Source: Paracoccus sp. SMMA_5_TC (GTDB lineage: Bacteria > Pseudomonadota > Alphaproteobacteria > Rhodobacterales > Rhodobacteraceae). Taken from it: a DNA stretch of 64,000 nucleotides. Position numbers and translations under genes: made by a program. Under the pieces are notes generated by a model that was not told the DNA's origin, did not search any database, and saw only the letters and a list, made by a program, of their open reading frames with translations. This document shows, one piece after another, positions 17,751 to 27,008 of the stretch (the stretch's first letter is position 1; every line of letters begins with the position of its first letter). The stretch spans positions 124,001 to 188,000 of the forward strand of contig NZ_CP102355.1 in assembly GCF_009696685.2 (NCBI RefSeq), written 5' to 3'.

Positions 17751-18512
17751 CTAGCCGCGCCAGCCGGCTTCGGCCAGCAGGCGGTCGCTGGCGGGTTCGA
17801 TGATCTGCTCCAGCGTCTCGATCACGGTGGTCGCACGTCCGTCGGCGGGCATCGGGGGCAGGAATTCGACCACTGCCGTGCCGCGGCGGATCGGGATGCC
17901 ACGCTTGGGCCAGAACAGGCCGCAGTTCACCGCCACCGGAACGATCGGCAGGCCGGTCGCGCGCTGGATCGCCGCCACCCCGTGCTTGTAGGGCCGGCGC
18001 TCGCCCGGCCGGGTGCGGGTGCCCTCGGGATAGACGATCAGCTGCCCCAGCCCTTCGGGGCTGGCCATCGCGGCCTCGACCTCGTGGATGATCTGTTTCA
18101 TCGCGTCCTTGCCGCGGGCGCGGTCGATGGGGATGCAGCCGACCTTGCGCGCGAACCAGCCCATGACCGGAACGCGCAGCACCTCGCGCTTCATCACGAA
18201 GGCGCGGCGCGGGCAGGCATGGGCCAGCGCCAGAATGTCCAGAAAGCTTTGATGCTTGGCCGCGATCAGGCAGTCCCCCTGCGGCAGCGGTCCGCGATAT
18301 TCGACCCGCACCCCCAGGATGACCCGCGCCGCCCCCAGCATCTGGCGCAGCCAGATGTCGGCGACCCGGTTGGCGGCATCGCGCCCGCGCAGCGCCTGCG
18401 GCAGCCCCCATGACCCGATGGCCAGTGTCGCCAGCGCCACATAGACGTAATAGGCCGCGGCCCGCAGCCAATCCAGCGCCGATGCCGGCCGCGGCTGATA
18501 CTGGCTCATCAT
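17751..18512 (-). CDS. plsC: 1-acyl-sn-glycerol-3-phosphate acyltransferase
   Basis: 253 residues (or 252 if the second of two adjacent ATGs is used). It acylates lysophosphatidic acid to phosphatidic acid at the inner membrane. A hydrophobic helix at about 17-35 anchors it. The catalytic HX4D motif is KHQSFLD (H87, D92), followed by motif II in GCIPIDRARG and motif III YPEGTRTRPG (about 165), all as in PlsC. The start overlaps the ftsX stop, so it is probably translated from the ftsEX message. Downstream is an ABC-2 exporter. Confidence 0.92.
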   Translation of the reverse strand: MMSQYQPRPASALDWLRAAAYYVYVALATLAIGSWGLPQALRGRDAANRVADIWLRQMLGAARVILGVRVEYRGPLPQGDCLIAAKHQSFLDILALAHACPRRAFVMKREVLRVPVMGWFARKVGCIPIDRARGKDAMKQIIHEVEAAMASPEGLGQLIVYPEGTRTRPGERRPYKHGVAAIQRATGLPIVPVAVNCGLFWPKRGIPIRRGTAVVEFLPPMPADGRATTVIETLEQIIEPASDRLLAEAGWRG

Positions 18513-19438
18513 CGCACCTCGCGCAGCATCCTCAGCGCCGCCCAGCGGGTGGCGGCAAAGCCGATCGCCGCCGCGGCCAAGGGCACCAGCAGCGGCCAGA
18601 GCCAGCCCCAGCCCTGAAAGCCCAGGCCGGTCAGGAATCCCCCCGCAGGATCGGCCGCGGGCAAAGCCCAGATCGCCAGCATCCCCAGCGCCGTGCCCAC
18701 CGCCGCCCCCAGCCCGGCCCGGCGGGTAAAGCGGCGCACGAAGGCGGTGGCGATGGTGATGTCGCGCGCGCCAATCAGCCGCAAGACCCGGATCACCTGA
18801 CCGTTTGCGGCCAGCGATGCCTTTGCCGCCAGCGTGATCATCGCCGCCGCAGTGGCCGCGATCAGCAGCAGCGAGAACAGCCCGAGCACCCGCAGCCTGC
18901 CTGCGGCCGAAACCAGCGGCTGGCGCCAGCGGGTATGGTCATCCAGCACCGCGCCCGGAGCCTCGGCCTCGAGCCGCAGCCGCAGGGCCTGCGCGTCAAA
19001 GCCCTGATCGGCCAGGCTGACCTCGACCAGGCGTGGCACCGGCAGGGCCTCGACGGGGATATCGGGGCCGAACCACGGTTCGAGCAGCTTTTCCACCTCG
19101 TCCTCGGGCAACAGACGGGCATCTGCGACGCCGGGGGTGGTTTTCAGCACCTCCATCACGGTGACGGTGGTTTCGTCCAGATCCGCCTGCGGGGCCGAAA
19201 TGCGCACCGTCACCGACTGTGCCAGTTCGGACGACCAGCGTTCCGCCAGCCGTCCCGTTGCCAGCGCCAGAGCCAGCGCGAAAACCGCCAGGAACGCCAT
19301 GGCAGCGGCGGAAAACAGCGTCAGCTGCGCGGTAAAGCCGGTGGGCGGCACCACGCGGTCGGTGCCGGCGACATCGGGTTGGGTCAGTCCCCGCCACAAG
19401 GCCGCCAGATTCAGCGATTTCAGATCGGGTTTCTTCAC
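18509..19438 (-). CDS. ftsX: FtsX-type cell division permease
   Basis: 309 residues: a cytosolic N-terminus, one membrane helix (about 38-60), a periplasmic domain of about 100 residues, then three more helices (about 175-300), the FtsX topology. FtsEX in the divisome transmits ATP hydrolysis to periplasmic murein hydrolase activation. The sequence is divergent from the gammaproteobacterial protein but keeps the motif SVTVRISAPQADLDE and LRLIGARDITIATAFVRRF (the coupling segment). Its start overlaps the ftsE stop (ATGA), and its end overlaps the plsC start. The call rests mainly on topology and on the ftsE neighbour. Confidence 0.82.
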   Translation of the reverse strand: MKKPDLKSLNLAALWRGLTQPDVAGTDRVVPPTGFTAQLTLFSAAAMAFLAVFALALALATGRLAERWSSELAQSVTVRISAPQADLDETTVTVMEVLKTTPGVADARLLPEDEVEKLLEPWFGPDIPVEALPVPRLVEVSLADQGFDAQALRLRLEAEAPGAVLDDHTRWRQPLVSAAGRLRVLGLFSLLLIAATAAAMITLAAKASLAANGQVIRVLRLIGARDITIATAFVRRFTRRAGLGAAVGTALGMLAIWALPAADPAGGFLTGLGFQGWGWLWPLLVPLAAAAIGFAATRWAALRMLREVR

Positions 19439-20109
19439 AGATCGGCCCCCGCGAGTTGCAGCCGCCGCCCGGCGATGCGCAGCACGCGCGCCTGCACCTG
19501 TTGCTTTGCGGCGCGGATCAGGTTCAGGTCATGGGTGGCCACCACCACCGCCTTGCCCGAGCGGTTCAGTTCGATCAGCAGTTGCATCAGCCGCATCGAC
19601 ATCTCCCAGTCCAGGTTGCCCGTGGGTTCGTCGGCAAGGATCAGGTCGGGCGACATTACCACCGCGCGGGCCAGGGCCGCGCGCTGACGCTCGCCCCCCG
19701 ACAGCGCCGGCGGCATGGCCCGGGCGTGGCCGGTCATCTGCACCCAGGCCAGCAGTTCGCCCAGGGCATCCATGTCGATCTGCTCGCCCGCCACCACCAG
19801 CGGCAGGGCGATGTTTTCCGCCACCGGCAGGTGATCCAGGAACTGCGTGTCCTGATGCACGACCCCGACCCGACGGCGAAGCGCGGCGATGCCATCGCGC
19901 GACAGCGCGGCCACGTCCTGGCCGAATGCCGCCATCCGGCCAGCGGTCGGCAGCAGATCGGCATAGCATAGCCGCAGAAAGGTGGTCTTGCCCGAACCCG
20001 AAGGCCCGGTCAGGAAATGGAACGACCCCGGTTGCAGGCTCAGCGACATGTCGGCCAGCAGCGGCGCATCGCCTTTGTAGCCGAAAGACAGGTTCTGCAT
20101 CTCGATCAA
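19435..20109 (-). CDS. ftsE: FtsE, cell division ATP-binding protein
   Basis: 224 residues with Walker A GPSGSGKTT (35-43), signature LSGGERQRA, and Walker B LILADEPTGNLD, the specific FtsE/LolD-like pattern. No ATG precedes the domain; the TTG at 20109 lies seven bases after GGAGGAG and gives a protein beginning IEMQNLSFGYKG, so the TTG start is well supported. Longer readings up to 20196 add 29 residues without homology. It pairs with ftsX. The gene is divergent from the zinc-ribbon gene, with 124 bases between them for both promoters. Confidence 0.86.
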   Translation of the reverse strand: MIEMQNLSFGYKGDAPLLADMSLSLQPGSFHFLTGPSGSGKTTFLRLCYADLLPTAGRMAAFGQDVAALSRDGIAALRRRVGVVHQDTQFLDHLPVAENIALPLVVAGEQIDMDALGELLAWVQMTGHARAMPPALSGGERQRAALARAVVMSPDLILADEPTGNLDWEMSMRLMQLLIELNRSGKAVVVATHDLNLIRAAKQQVQARVLRIAGRRLQLAGADL

Positions 20110-20233
20110 GGGTCGGCTCCTCCGGTGCGGCTGCTTGGCGCGCGGTTCGCGGCTTGATAGAACAGTCCTGCGCCAAATGCGAGACACCCGCATCACGGAA
20201 ATCCAGTCCTAGACGCCAAGAAAGACATTGCCC

Positions 20234-21271
20234 ATGCGCCTGACCTGCCCCCGCTGCGCGGCCCAATACGAAATCGCCGCCGCCGCCATTCCCGCGACGG
20301 GGCGCGAGGTGGAATGTTCTGCCTGCGGCCATGTGTGGCACCAGCCGGGCCAGATCAAGACCGGCGCTGCACCTGCTGCAAGCCGCGCCTTGGCGGCGCA
20401 GCCGCGAACCCCGCTGGCCCAGCCCCCCGCGGCACCCGAGGCGCCCCCCCCTGCGCCGCAAGCCCCGGCGGCATTGAGCCGACCGATGGACGATTCGGTG
20501 CTGTCGATCCTGATCGAGGAAACCGCGCGCGAAATGCAGGCCCGCGAGGCCGAGGCAGCCGCGCGCGCACAAGCGCGGGACTGGCCAGCGGCAACGGTCA
20601 CGGGCGAGGACGATGTGCCGCAGCCATCCCCAGTCGCGCCCCAGACCCGGACGGTCGTCACCACGCCGCCGCCGGCCGGTCGATCCGCGCCGAAAGCCGA
20701 GCCCGGATCACGGGATCATCAACCGCCGGTCAGCGCACGGCTTCCGGATGCCGCCGAACTTGCCGCCACGCTGACGCGCCTTCCCGACCCGCCTGCCCCC
20801 GCGCTGGCGCGCAGCGCCGATGCCCCGGCCCCAGCAGAGCCTGTGCAGAACGGTCCCGGCGCCGGGCTGGAGCCACTGGCGGCGGCCGGACCCGGCAGCA
20901 TGCCTGCGGAAAATGCGGCGCCCCCACAGCCGCCGCGCGCCAACCGGCGCGGCGATCCCCGCACATTGATGGCCGAGTCGCTGGTGGCCGAGGCCGCAGA
21001 TCTGCATATCCGCCCAGCGCAGCGCCAAACCCGGCCACCGATGCCGGCCGTGCCCGCATCGCGGCCACGCCGGGCCTATGCCATGGGTCTGGCGCTGGGT
21101 CTGGCGGTGACGCTGGCGCTGGGGCTGGCACATCTGTTGCTGCCGCCGACACAGCCCGCTGCGGGACCGCTGGCGCAGCTGCGCCAGCAGATCGACCAGG
21201 GCCGCCTGTGGTTGCACCAGCGCCTTGGCGGCGATGCCGCGCAAGGCGCGGGCTCAGAAACCGTCGAGTAG
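20234..21271 (+). CDS. Zinc-ribbon, single-helix membrane protein (MJ0042-type)
   Basis: 345 residues. The N-terminus is an MJ0042 zinc ribbon with cysteines at 5, 8, 28 and 31 (MRLTCPRC ... ECSACGHVWHQ). Then a long Ala/Pro-rich disordered region (about 40-270), interrupted by a short amphipathic block DDSVLSILIEETAREMQARE (about 88-107), then a membrane helix near 283-303 (MGLALGLAVTLALGLAHLLL) and a short periplasmic end. The same architecture occurs beside ftsE in many alphaproteobacteria; function unknown. Start is ATG 20234. Its end overlaps the end of the convergent DUF4175 gene by 18 bases. Confidence 0.75.
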   Translation: MRLTCPRCAAQYEIAAAAIPATGREVECSACGHVWHQPGQIKTGAAPAASRALAAQPRTPLAQPPAAPEAPPPAPQAPAALSRPMDDSVLSILIEETAREMQAREAEAAARAQARDWPAATVTGEDDVPQPSPVAPQTRTVVTTPPPAGRSAPKAEPGSRDHQPPVSARLPDAAELAATLTRLPDPPAPALARSADAPAPAEPVQNGPGAGLEPLAAAGPGSMPAENAAPPQPPRANRRGDPRTLMAESLVAEAADLHIRPAQRQTRPPMPAVPASRPRRAYAMGLALGLAVTLALGLAHLLLPPTQPAAGPLAQLRQQIDQGRLWLHQRLGGDAAQGAGSETVE

Positions 21272-23809
21272 CCGGTCCAGATAGTCGCGCTCGTCCGCCG
21301 GACGCTGCGGCTCGCCGGCACGGCGGCGGATTTCATCCTGCAACTCGCGTGCCTTGCGGGCGGGGTCGGCACCCTCGGCCAGCGGGTCACCGCCGGTGAT
21401 GGCATTGCCCTCGCCGGCCAGCGATCGGCCCAGCGGATCGGTTTGCGAACCGCGATCCTGTGGCCGCGCCAGACCCCTCTGGCCGCGCGGGTCCGGAACG
21501 CTGCCCTGCGCGCCGTCCTGGCCGGTGCCGGGTTGCGGCGAGTTCTGTGCCTGGTTCTGACCTTCAAGCTCGCCCAGGGCGCGCATGCCCTCGCGCAGGG
21601 ATTCGATGGCCTGGGCTTGCCGTTCCATGGCCGCGCCGGGGTCGCCGTCGCGCAGGGCGCGCTCGGCCTCGTCCATGGCGCGACCGGCCTGGTCAAGCTG
21701 GCGGCGCGCCTGCTCGCCCTGGGGGGTGCCGCGTCCCGGCAACAGGCCGCGCTGGCGTCCCAGATCCTCGCGCAGGGCGCGCTGGCGGTCAGCCAAGCTT
21801 TCGCCGGAACCGCCCTGCCCCTGGGGCCCGGCCTGCTGATCCTGACCCTGAGCCTGTCCCGGGTCGCCCGGGCTCGCGTCCTCGGGCGGCTGGGGTTGCC
21901 ATTGCCCGTATTGGTCCTGCAACTGGCGCATCGCCTCGTCGGCCAGCTGCTGCTGGTCGCGCAGGGTCTGTGCCAGCCGCCCCATCGGCCGCTGGCTGCC
22001 GCCCTGGCCGTCCGGGCTGCGGGTGACTTGCAGGTTCTGCATCATGCGGTTGAACTGCTCCAGCAGTTCCTGGGCCTCGGCCATGCGGCCTTCGTTCATC
22101 AGGCGCTGGATCTCGTCCATCATCTGCTGGATCTGGTCGCCGGTGATCTGCTGACCCTGGCGTGGGGAACGGTCGAACCGCCCGGAAGGATCCTGTTCCT
22201 GTTGCCGGGCCAGCATGTCGACATAGGCGTCGGTCGCCTGTTTCAGTTCCTGCATCAGGCGCTGGATTTCGTCGGGGCTGGCGCCATTGCGGATCGCCTC
22301 TGACAGGCGCTGCTGGGCCTGCTGCATCCGCGCCAGCGCATCGGCCAGCCCGCCATCCTCAAGCGCGACGGCCGCATCCCACAGCACCTGCGCCAGCGCA
22401 TTGCGGGTCTGATCCTGCAAGGGGCCGGATTCCAGTGTCGCCACCGCCCCGCGCAGGCCCGCGGCCAGATCGGGGTCCATCAGCCCTTCGGGCTGCCAGC
22501 TGATCGCGCGCAGCATCTGGGCGGTCACCGCCGCGTTGTCCCGCGACCACAGCAGATCGCGGCGCAGCTCGATCAGCGCCGCCGCCAGCGGATCGAAAAA
22601 GCGCCGCCCCGGCAGGACCATGCGCAGCGGCTCGGCCCGGCCGTGCTGGCCGATGCCATCCTGCACGCTCAGCGACAGCGTCACCGGCAGATTCGCCCAG
22701 GGGTGGCGCGCCAGATCGGCGACAAGGCGCCCGCGCATTGCGTCGCGACTGCCCATGGCAGGCAAGGGCAGTTCCAGTGTGACCGGATCGCGTGGCTCGG
22801 GCGCGACGGCCAGACCGAAACGGCGATCGATTGACCCAAGGTCCAGCGCGATCACCGCCTGACCCGCCACGATGCCGTTGTCGTCGCTGGCGGTGAAATC
22901 CTGCACCAGCTTGCCGTCGACACGCCGTTGCGGCACGGCGCCAGCCTGCACCTGGGGTGGGGCATCGGGCAGCACGATCACCTCGAACCGTCGCCCTGCC
23001 ACCGTGACCGCGCCGCTTTGCTCGGCGACAAAGGCCGGGGCCTCGGGCGGGCTGTCGGGCAGCGCCGGGCCGATCTGCTGATCCAGCGTCGCATCGCTGC
23101 CGTAAAGGCGAAAGCTCAGCCGGGTGCCCTTGGGCAGTTCCAGCGCCTGATCGGCAGGCAAGGCGTTCAGATAGATCGTCGGCCGACGGGTATAGGCCGG
23201 GGGTTCGGCCCAGCCTTCCCAACCGGGGGCATCGGGTGCCAGCAAGGCACCTGGCGCCACCGGGCGCAGACTGCCGCCCAGCGCCGCCAGCCCCTGGCCG
23301 AAACGTCCCGCCGGCGCAAAGATCAGCGCCATCGCCAGCGCGGTCAGCCCCGCCAGACGCAGCGCCGTCGGATCGCGCCAGCGCAACCCGGCATCCGGCG
23401 CCACCGGCCGCGCCGCCTGCGCGAGGCGCCACATGCGCGCCTGATGCGCCTGCCACAGCCGCGCCGCGCCCGCATCCTCGGCGCCGATGGCGATGCTGTC
23501 GGCCAGCGCCGACAGCGGCCGCTCGGGCAGGCTGGCATCGACGCGGGCGCGCGCCGCCGGCGTGGTGGGCCTGCGCAGCCGTCGCAGACCGCGCCAGACC
23601 AGCGCCAGCACCGCCAGCGCCAGGACCGCCGTCATCGCCCGCAGCGCCCCCGTCGGAACCATGTCCGCCGCGCCGAAGGCCAGCGCCGCCCCCGCCAGCG
23701 CCAGCAGGGCCGAGGGCAGCCAGAAATTGCGGGCCAGTTCCTCCCACCACATGCCGGCGCGAGTCAGCGCGATGGCCAGACGGATGCGCGGGCTGTCCTG
23801 GGCTTTCAT
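21254..23809 (-). CDS. DUF4175 / TIGR02302-family membrane protein
   Basis: 851 residues. Two hydrophobic helices near the N-terminus (about 28-75), with a third at about 150-165, then a large region of Ig-like beta structure (roughly 200-480), a helical coiled-coil part rich in Gln (about 560-700), and a low-complexity Gly/Gln/Pro tail (700-830) ending DERDYLDRLLDGF. This is the alphaproteobacterial TIGR02302/DUF4175 family; function unknown, envelope location likely. Start ATG 23809 gives MKAQDSPRIRLAIALTRAGM; the frame is open for another 84 codons upstream but without family similarity. It follows lysA on the same strand. Confidence 0.82.
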   Translation of the reverse strand: MKAQDSPRIRLAIALTRAGMWWEELARNFWLPSALLALAGAALAFGAADMVPTGALRAMTAVLALAVLALVWRGLRRLRRPTTPAARARVDASLPERPLSALADSIAIGAEDAGAARLWQAHQARMWRLAQAARPVAPDAGLRWRDPTALRLAGLTALAMALIFAPAGRFGQGLAALGGSLRPVAPGALLAPDAPGWEGWAEPPAYTRRPTIYLNALPADQALELPKGTRLSFRLYGSDATLDQQIGPALPDSPPEAPAFVAEQSGAVTVAGRRFEVIVLPDAPPQVQAGAVPQRRVDGKLVQDFTASDDNGIVAGQAVIALDLGSIDRRFGLAVAPEPRDPVTLELPLPAMGSRDAMRGRLVADLARHPWANLPVTLSLSVQDGIGQHGRAEPLRMVLPGRRFFDPLAAALIELRRDLLWSRDNAAVTAQMLRAISWQPEGLMDPDLAAGLRGAVATLESGPLQDQTRNALAQVLWDAAVALEDGGLADALARMQQAQQRLSEAIRNGASPDEIQRLMQELKQATDAYVDMLARQQEQDPSGRFDRSPRQGQQITGDQIQQMMDEIQRLMNEGRMAEAQELLEQFNRMMQNLQVTRSPDGQGGSQRPMGRLAQTLRDQQQLADEAMRQLQDQYGQWQPQPPEDASPGDPGQAQGQDQQAGPQGQGGSGESLADRQRALREDLGRQRGLLPGRGTPQGEQARRQLDQAGRAMDEAERALRDGDPGAAMERQAQAIESLREGMRALGELEGQNQAQNSPQPGTGQDGAQGSVPDPRGQRGLARPQDRGSQTDPLGRSLAGEGNAITGGDPLAEGADPARKARELQDEIRRRAGEPQRPADERDYLDRLLDGF

Positions 23810-23918
23810 CGATGCCACCCGGTCGCACGGCGAGCACTGCCCGGGACAGCCGCAGCCTGACCGGGCGCCGGGCCAATCATGGCCCGCAGCGATGGTTCCG
23901 TGCCGATGGCGCCCGCGA

Positions 23919-25184
23919 TCACAGCCATTCCGGGATGGTATCGCGTCCCAGCATTTCCTCAAGCGTCGGTCGCGCGCGAATGACGGCGAATTGATCGCCG
24001 CTGACCAGGACCTCGGGGACCAGCGGCCGCGAGTTGTATTCCGAGGCCATGACCGCCCCATAGGCCCCGGCCGAGCGCAAGGCTACCAGCTCACCCGGCG
24101 CCAGGCGCGGCAGTTCGACCGCCTTTTCAAAGGTGTCTCCGGTTTCGCAGACCGGCCCCACCACGTCAAAGGCCGCCACATCCGCGCCCGCCGCCGGTTC
24201 GGTCACCGGCACGATGTCGTGATGGGCGGCATACATCGCCGGCCGGATCAGGTCGTTCATCGCCGCGTCCAGGATCAGGAAATCGCGCCCCTCGCCCTGT
24301 TTCAGATAGATGACGGAACTGAGCAGGATGCCGGCATTGCCGGAAATGTTGCGCCCCGGCTCGATCTCGATCTCGCAGCCCAGATCGCCCACGGTGTCGC
24401 GGATGACCTGACCGTATTCGATCGGCAGCGGCGGCGCGTTGTTGTCGCGGCGATAGGGGATGCCCAGGCCGCCGCCCATGTCCAGCCGGCGGATGTCGTG
24501 TCCGTCGGCGCGCAGCGCCCGCGTCAGGTCGGCCATCTTGGCATAGGCCTGGCGATAGGGCTCAAGGTCGGTCAGCTGGCTGCCGATGTGCATGTCGATG
24601 CCCACCACCTCGATCCCCGGCAGGGCGCGGGCGCGGTCATAGACCTCGCGGGCGCGGGCGATGGGGATGCCGAACTTGTTTTCCGACTTGCCGGTGGCGA
24701 TCTTCTCATGGGTGCGGGCATCGACATCGGGGTTGACCCGCACGGCGATCGGCGCACGCAGCCCCATGCCATGGGCCACCCGCGACAACAGCTCCAGCTC
24801 GGGTTCGGATTCGACGTTGAACTGGCGGATGCCGCCTTCCAGCGCCATGCGCATCTCGGTCTCGGTCTTGCCGACGCCGGAAAAGACGATGCGCTGCGGC
24901 GGCACGCCGGCGGCACGCGCGCGCGCATATTCCCCGGCCGAGACGATATCCATGCCCGCGCCCAGATCGCCCAGCAGTTTCAGCACCGCGATATTGCTGT
25001 TCGACTTGACCGCAAAGCAGACCAGATGCTCGGTCCAGGCCAGCGCCTGCTGAAACAGCCGGAAATGCCGCGTCAGCGTGGCGGCGGAATAGACATAGAC
25101 CGGGGTGCCCACCTGTGCCGCGATCTGCGCCAGGGGCACCTCTTCGGCATGCAGATGGCCGTTGCGGTAGTTGAAATGATCCAT
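23919..25184 (-). CDS. lysA: Diaminopimelate decarboxylase
   Basis: 421 residues, fold-type III PLP enzyme that makes L-lysine from meso-diaminopimelate. The Schiff-base lysine is K60 in CFAVKSNSN; HIGSQLTDLEPY gives the PLP phosphate region, and the C-terminal SAGAYGAVMASEYNSRP contains the substrate and dimer-interface residues. Start ATG 25184 shares one base with the preceding stop (TGATG). It is the fourth gene of argH-lptM-DUF2834-lysA-DUF4175, an arrangement seen in rhizobia and Rhodobacteraceae. Confidence 0.96.
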   Translation of the reverse strand: MDHFNYRNGHLHAEEVPLAQIAAQVGTPVYVYSAATLTRHFRLFQQALAWTEHLVCFAVKSNSNIAVLKLLGDLGAGMDIVSAGEYARARAAGVPPQRIVFSGVGKTETEMRMALEGGIRQFNVESEPELELLSRVAHGMGLRAPIAVRVNPDVDARTHEKIATGKSENKFGIPIARAREVYDRARALPGIEVVGIDMHIGSQLTDLEPYRQAYAKMADLTRALRADGHDIRRLDMGGGLGIPYRRDNNAPPLPIEYGQVIRDTVGDLGCEIEIEPGRNISGNAGILLSSVIYLKQGEGRDFLILDAAMNDLIRPAMYAAHHDIVPVTEPAAGADVAAFDVVGPVCETGDTFEKAVELPRLAPGELVALRSAGAYGAVMASEYNSRPLVPEVLVSGDQFAVIRARPTLEEMLGRDTIPEWL

Positions 25185-25453
25185 CAGGTGATCCTGCGAG
25201 AGCGGATGAAAAGATAAAGCGGCAGCGCGCAGCCCAGTCCAAGATACAGCGCCGGCAGCGTCAGCAGCGCCAGCCAGTTGCGCCGCACCATGGTTTCGGC
25301 CACGCACCAGATTGCCAGCGCCGCCTGCCCCACCACATCGCCGGGATGCATCCCGGCCCCGCCGGGCGCGGTCAGCGCGACGACAGCGCCCAGGCAGGCC
25401 AGCCCCAGCCAGACCAGCCGCAACGGCGTCAGGCTAGAGCGCGGTCGTGACAC
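25184..25453 (-). CDS. Small membrane protein, DUF2834-like
   Basis: About 89 residues from the GTG at 25453. Three hydrophobic segments: PLRLVWLGLACLGAVVAL, then VGQAALAIWCVAETMVRR, then LALLTLPALYLGLGCALPLYLF with a basic end IRSRRIT. The last two blocks match the C-terminal pattern of DUF2834 (VAETxVRRxWxxLxxxPATxxxGxSCGLPLYLFLR). Function unknown. The start is uncertain: the GTG overlaps the upstream lipoprotein gene by 20 bases, and a TTG at 25423 is an alternative. The stop overlaps the lysA start. An open frame continues to 25525, but the extra residues are proline/arginine-rich and unlike the family. Confidence 0.6.
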   Translation of the reverse strand: MSRPRSSLTPLRLVWLGLACLGAVVALTAPGGAGMHPGDVVGQAALAIWCVAETMVRRNWLALLTLPALYLGLGCALPLYLFIRSRRIT

Positions 25454-25592
25454 CGATCCGCGCCTCGCCGCTGACATGCAGGCCGGGGGTGGCCGGGGCC
25501 GGATCGGGCCGCGTGGGCGCGCCATCGACGCCGCAGGCGGCCAGCAGCGTCAGCATCAGCGCCAGCGCCGCCAGCATCAGCGATTGGGTCAT
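25434..25592 (-). CDS. lptM: Small lipoprotein, LptM-like
   Basis: A 52-residue gene. The protein starts [20 protein letters not shown], a lipoprotein signal with the lipobox LAAC (C20), followed by [17 protein letters not shown]. The short mature part CG..G.P..P matches the family of tiny lipoproteins that includes LptM (YifL), which aids disulfide maturation of the LPS translocon LptDE in E. coli. Its ATG overlaps the argH stop (ATGA), and its own stop (TAG, 25434-25436) lies inside the next gene. The argH-lipoprotein-lysA order is widespread in alphaproteobacteria, supporting a real gene; the LPS role is by family only. Confidence 0.75.
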   Translation of the reverse strand: MTQSLMLAALALMLTLLAACGVDGAPTRPDPAPATPGLHVSGEARIGVTTAL

Positions 25593-26986
25593 GCCAGGGC
25601 CTCCTTCCACCGGGCAATCTGGGCACGCACCTGCGCGGGCGCCGTGCCGCCATAGGACATGCGCGAGGCGACGGAATTATGCACCCCCAGCACCGAATAG
25701 ACATCCTCGGTGATGGCGGGATGCACCGACCGCATCTGTTCAAGCGTCAGTTCGGGCAGATCCACCCCCGCCTTTTCGGCCATGGCGACCAGGCTGCCGG
25801 TAACGTGATGGGCGTCGCGGAACGGCAGCCCCGCCTCGCGCACCAGCCAGTCGGCCAGATCGGTCGCGGTCGAGAAGCCGGCGCCGGCCGCGGCCTCGAG
25901 CCGGTCCTTGTTCGCGGTCAGGTCCGACAGCATCCCGGTCATCGCCGCCAGCGACAGCATCAGGTTGTCGGCGGCGTCGAACACCTGTTCCTTGTCCTCT
26001 TGCATGTCCTTGGAATAGGCCAGCGGCAGGCCCTTCATCACCACGAACAGCGCCACCGCGGCGCCCAGGATGCGGCCGATCTTGGCCCGGATCAGTTCTG
26101 CCGCATCGGGGTTCTTTTTCTGCGGCATGATCGACGAGCCGGTGGAAAACCGGTCCGACATGGCGACAAAGCGGAACTGGGCCGAGGACCAGATCACCAG
26201 TTCCTCGGCCAGGCGCGACAGATGCACCGCGCAGATCGCCGCCGAGGACAGGAACTCCAGCGCGAAGTCGCGGTCGCTGACCGCATCGAGGCTGTTGGCC
26301 ATCGGTCGGTCAAAGCCCAGCGCGCTGGCCGTCGCCTCGCGGTCGATGGGAAAGCCGGTCCCGGCCAGGGCCGCCGCCCCCAGCGGACATTCGTTCATGC
26401 GCCGGCGCGCGTCCTGAAAGCGCGACAGGTCGCGGCCGAACATCTCGACATAGGCCATCATGTGGTGGCCCCAGGTCACCGGCTGCGCGGTCTGCAGATG
26501 GGTAAAACCCGGCATCACCCAATCCGCGCCCTGTTCCGCCTGCGCCAGTGCCGCGCGCATCAGCGCCTGCAAGCCCTGGATCGCCGCATCGCATTGATCG
26601 CGCACCCACAACCGGAAATCGGTCGCTACCTGATCGTTGCGCGAACGCGCGGTATGCAGCCGTCCGGCCGGCTCGCCGATGATCTGCTTCAGCCGCGATT
26701 CCACGTTCATGTGGATGTCTTCCAGTTCGGTCGAGAACGGGAAATCCCCGCTCTCGATCTCTGACAAGACCGTGAGAAGCCCTTTCCCGATCGCCTCGGC
26801 ATCGCTACTGCTGATGATGCCCTGGGCGGCCAGCATCGCCGCATGGGCGCGGCTGCCCCGGATGTCCTGGGCATAAAGCCGCTGGTCGAACCCGATCGAG
26901 GCGTTGATCGCCTGCATGATCGCGTCCGGACCGGCGGCAAAACGTCCGCCCCACATCTGGTTGGCGGTGGCTGGCTGCTGGGTCAT
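25589..26986 (-). CDS. argH: Argininosuccinate lyase
   Basis: 465 residues. It splits argininosuccinate to arginine and fumarate, the last step of arginine synthesis. The superfamily signature is [12 protein letters not shown], whose serine is the catalytic acid/base; [16 protein letters not shown] and the [13 protein letters not shown] stretch give the other two conserved regions with the active histidine. ATG at 26986 has GAAGGA six bases upstream. Only 22 bases separate it from the divergent tlpA start, so each gene's promoter must lie within the other's coding sequence or the leader is extremely short. Two other arginine genes, argD and argF, lie 22-25 kb away. Confidence 0.96.
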   Translation of the reverse strand: MTQQPATANQMWGGRFAAGPDAIMQAINASIGFDQRLYAQDIRGSRAHAAMLAAQGIISSSDAEAIGKGLLTVLSEIESGDFPFSTELEDIHMNVESRLKQIIGEPAGRLHTARSRNDQVATDFRLWVRDQCDAAIQGLQALMRAALAQAEQGADWVMPGFTHLQTAQPVTWGHHMMAYVEMFGRDLSRFQDARRRMNECPLGAAALAGTGFPIDREATASALGFDRPMANSLDAVSDRDFALEFLSSAAICAVHLSRLAEELVIWSSAQFRFVAMSDRFSTGSSIMPQKKNPDAAELIRAKIGRILGAAVALFVVMKGLPLAYSKDMQEDKEQVFDAADNLMLSLAAMTGMLSDLTANKDRLEAAAGAGFSTATDLADWLVREAGLPFRDAHHVTGSLVAMAEKAGVDLPELTLEQMRSVHPAITEDVYSVLGVHNSVASRMSYGGTAPAQVRAQIARWKEALA

Positions 26987-27008
26987 GACTGGTCCTTCGG
27001 GGGTGAAA

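Noticed and set aside
17686..18471. Upstream in-frame extension of the ABC ATPase through the plsC region
   Set aside because: No similarity, overlaps plsC in another frame; the ATG at 17685 has a good ribosome site at the domain start.
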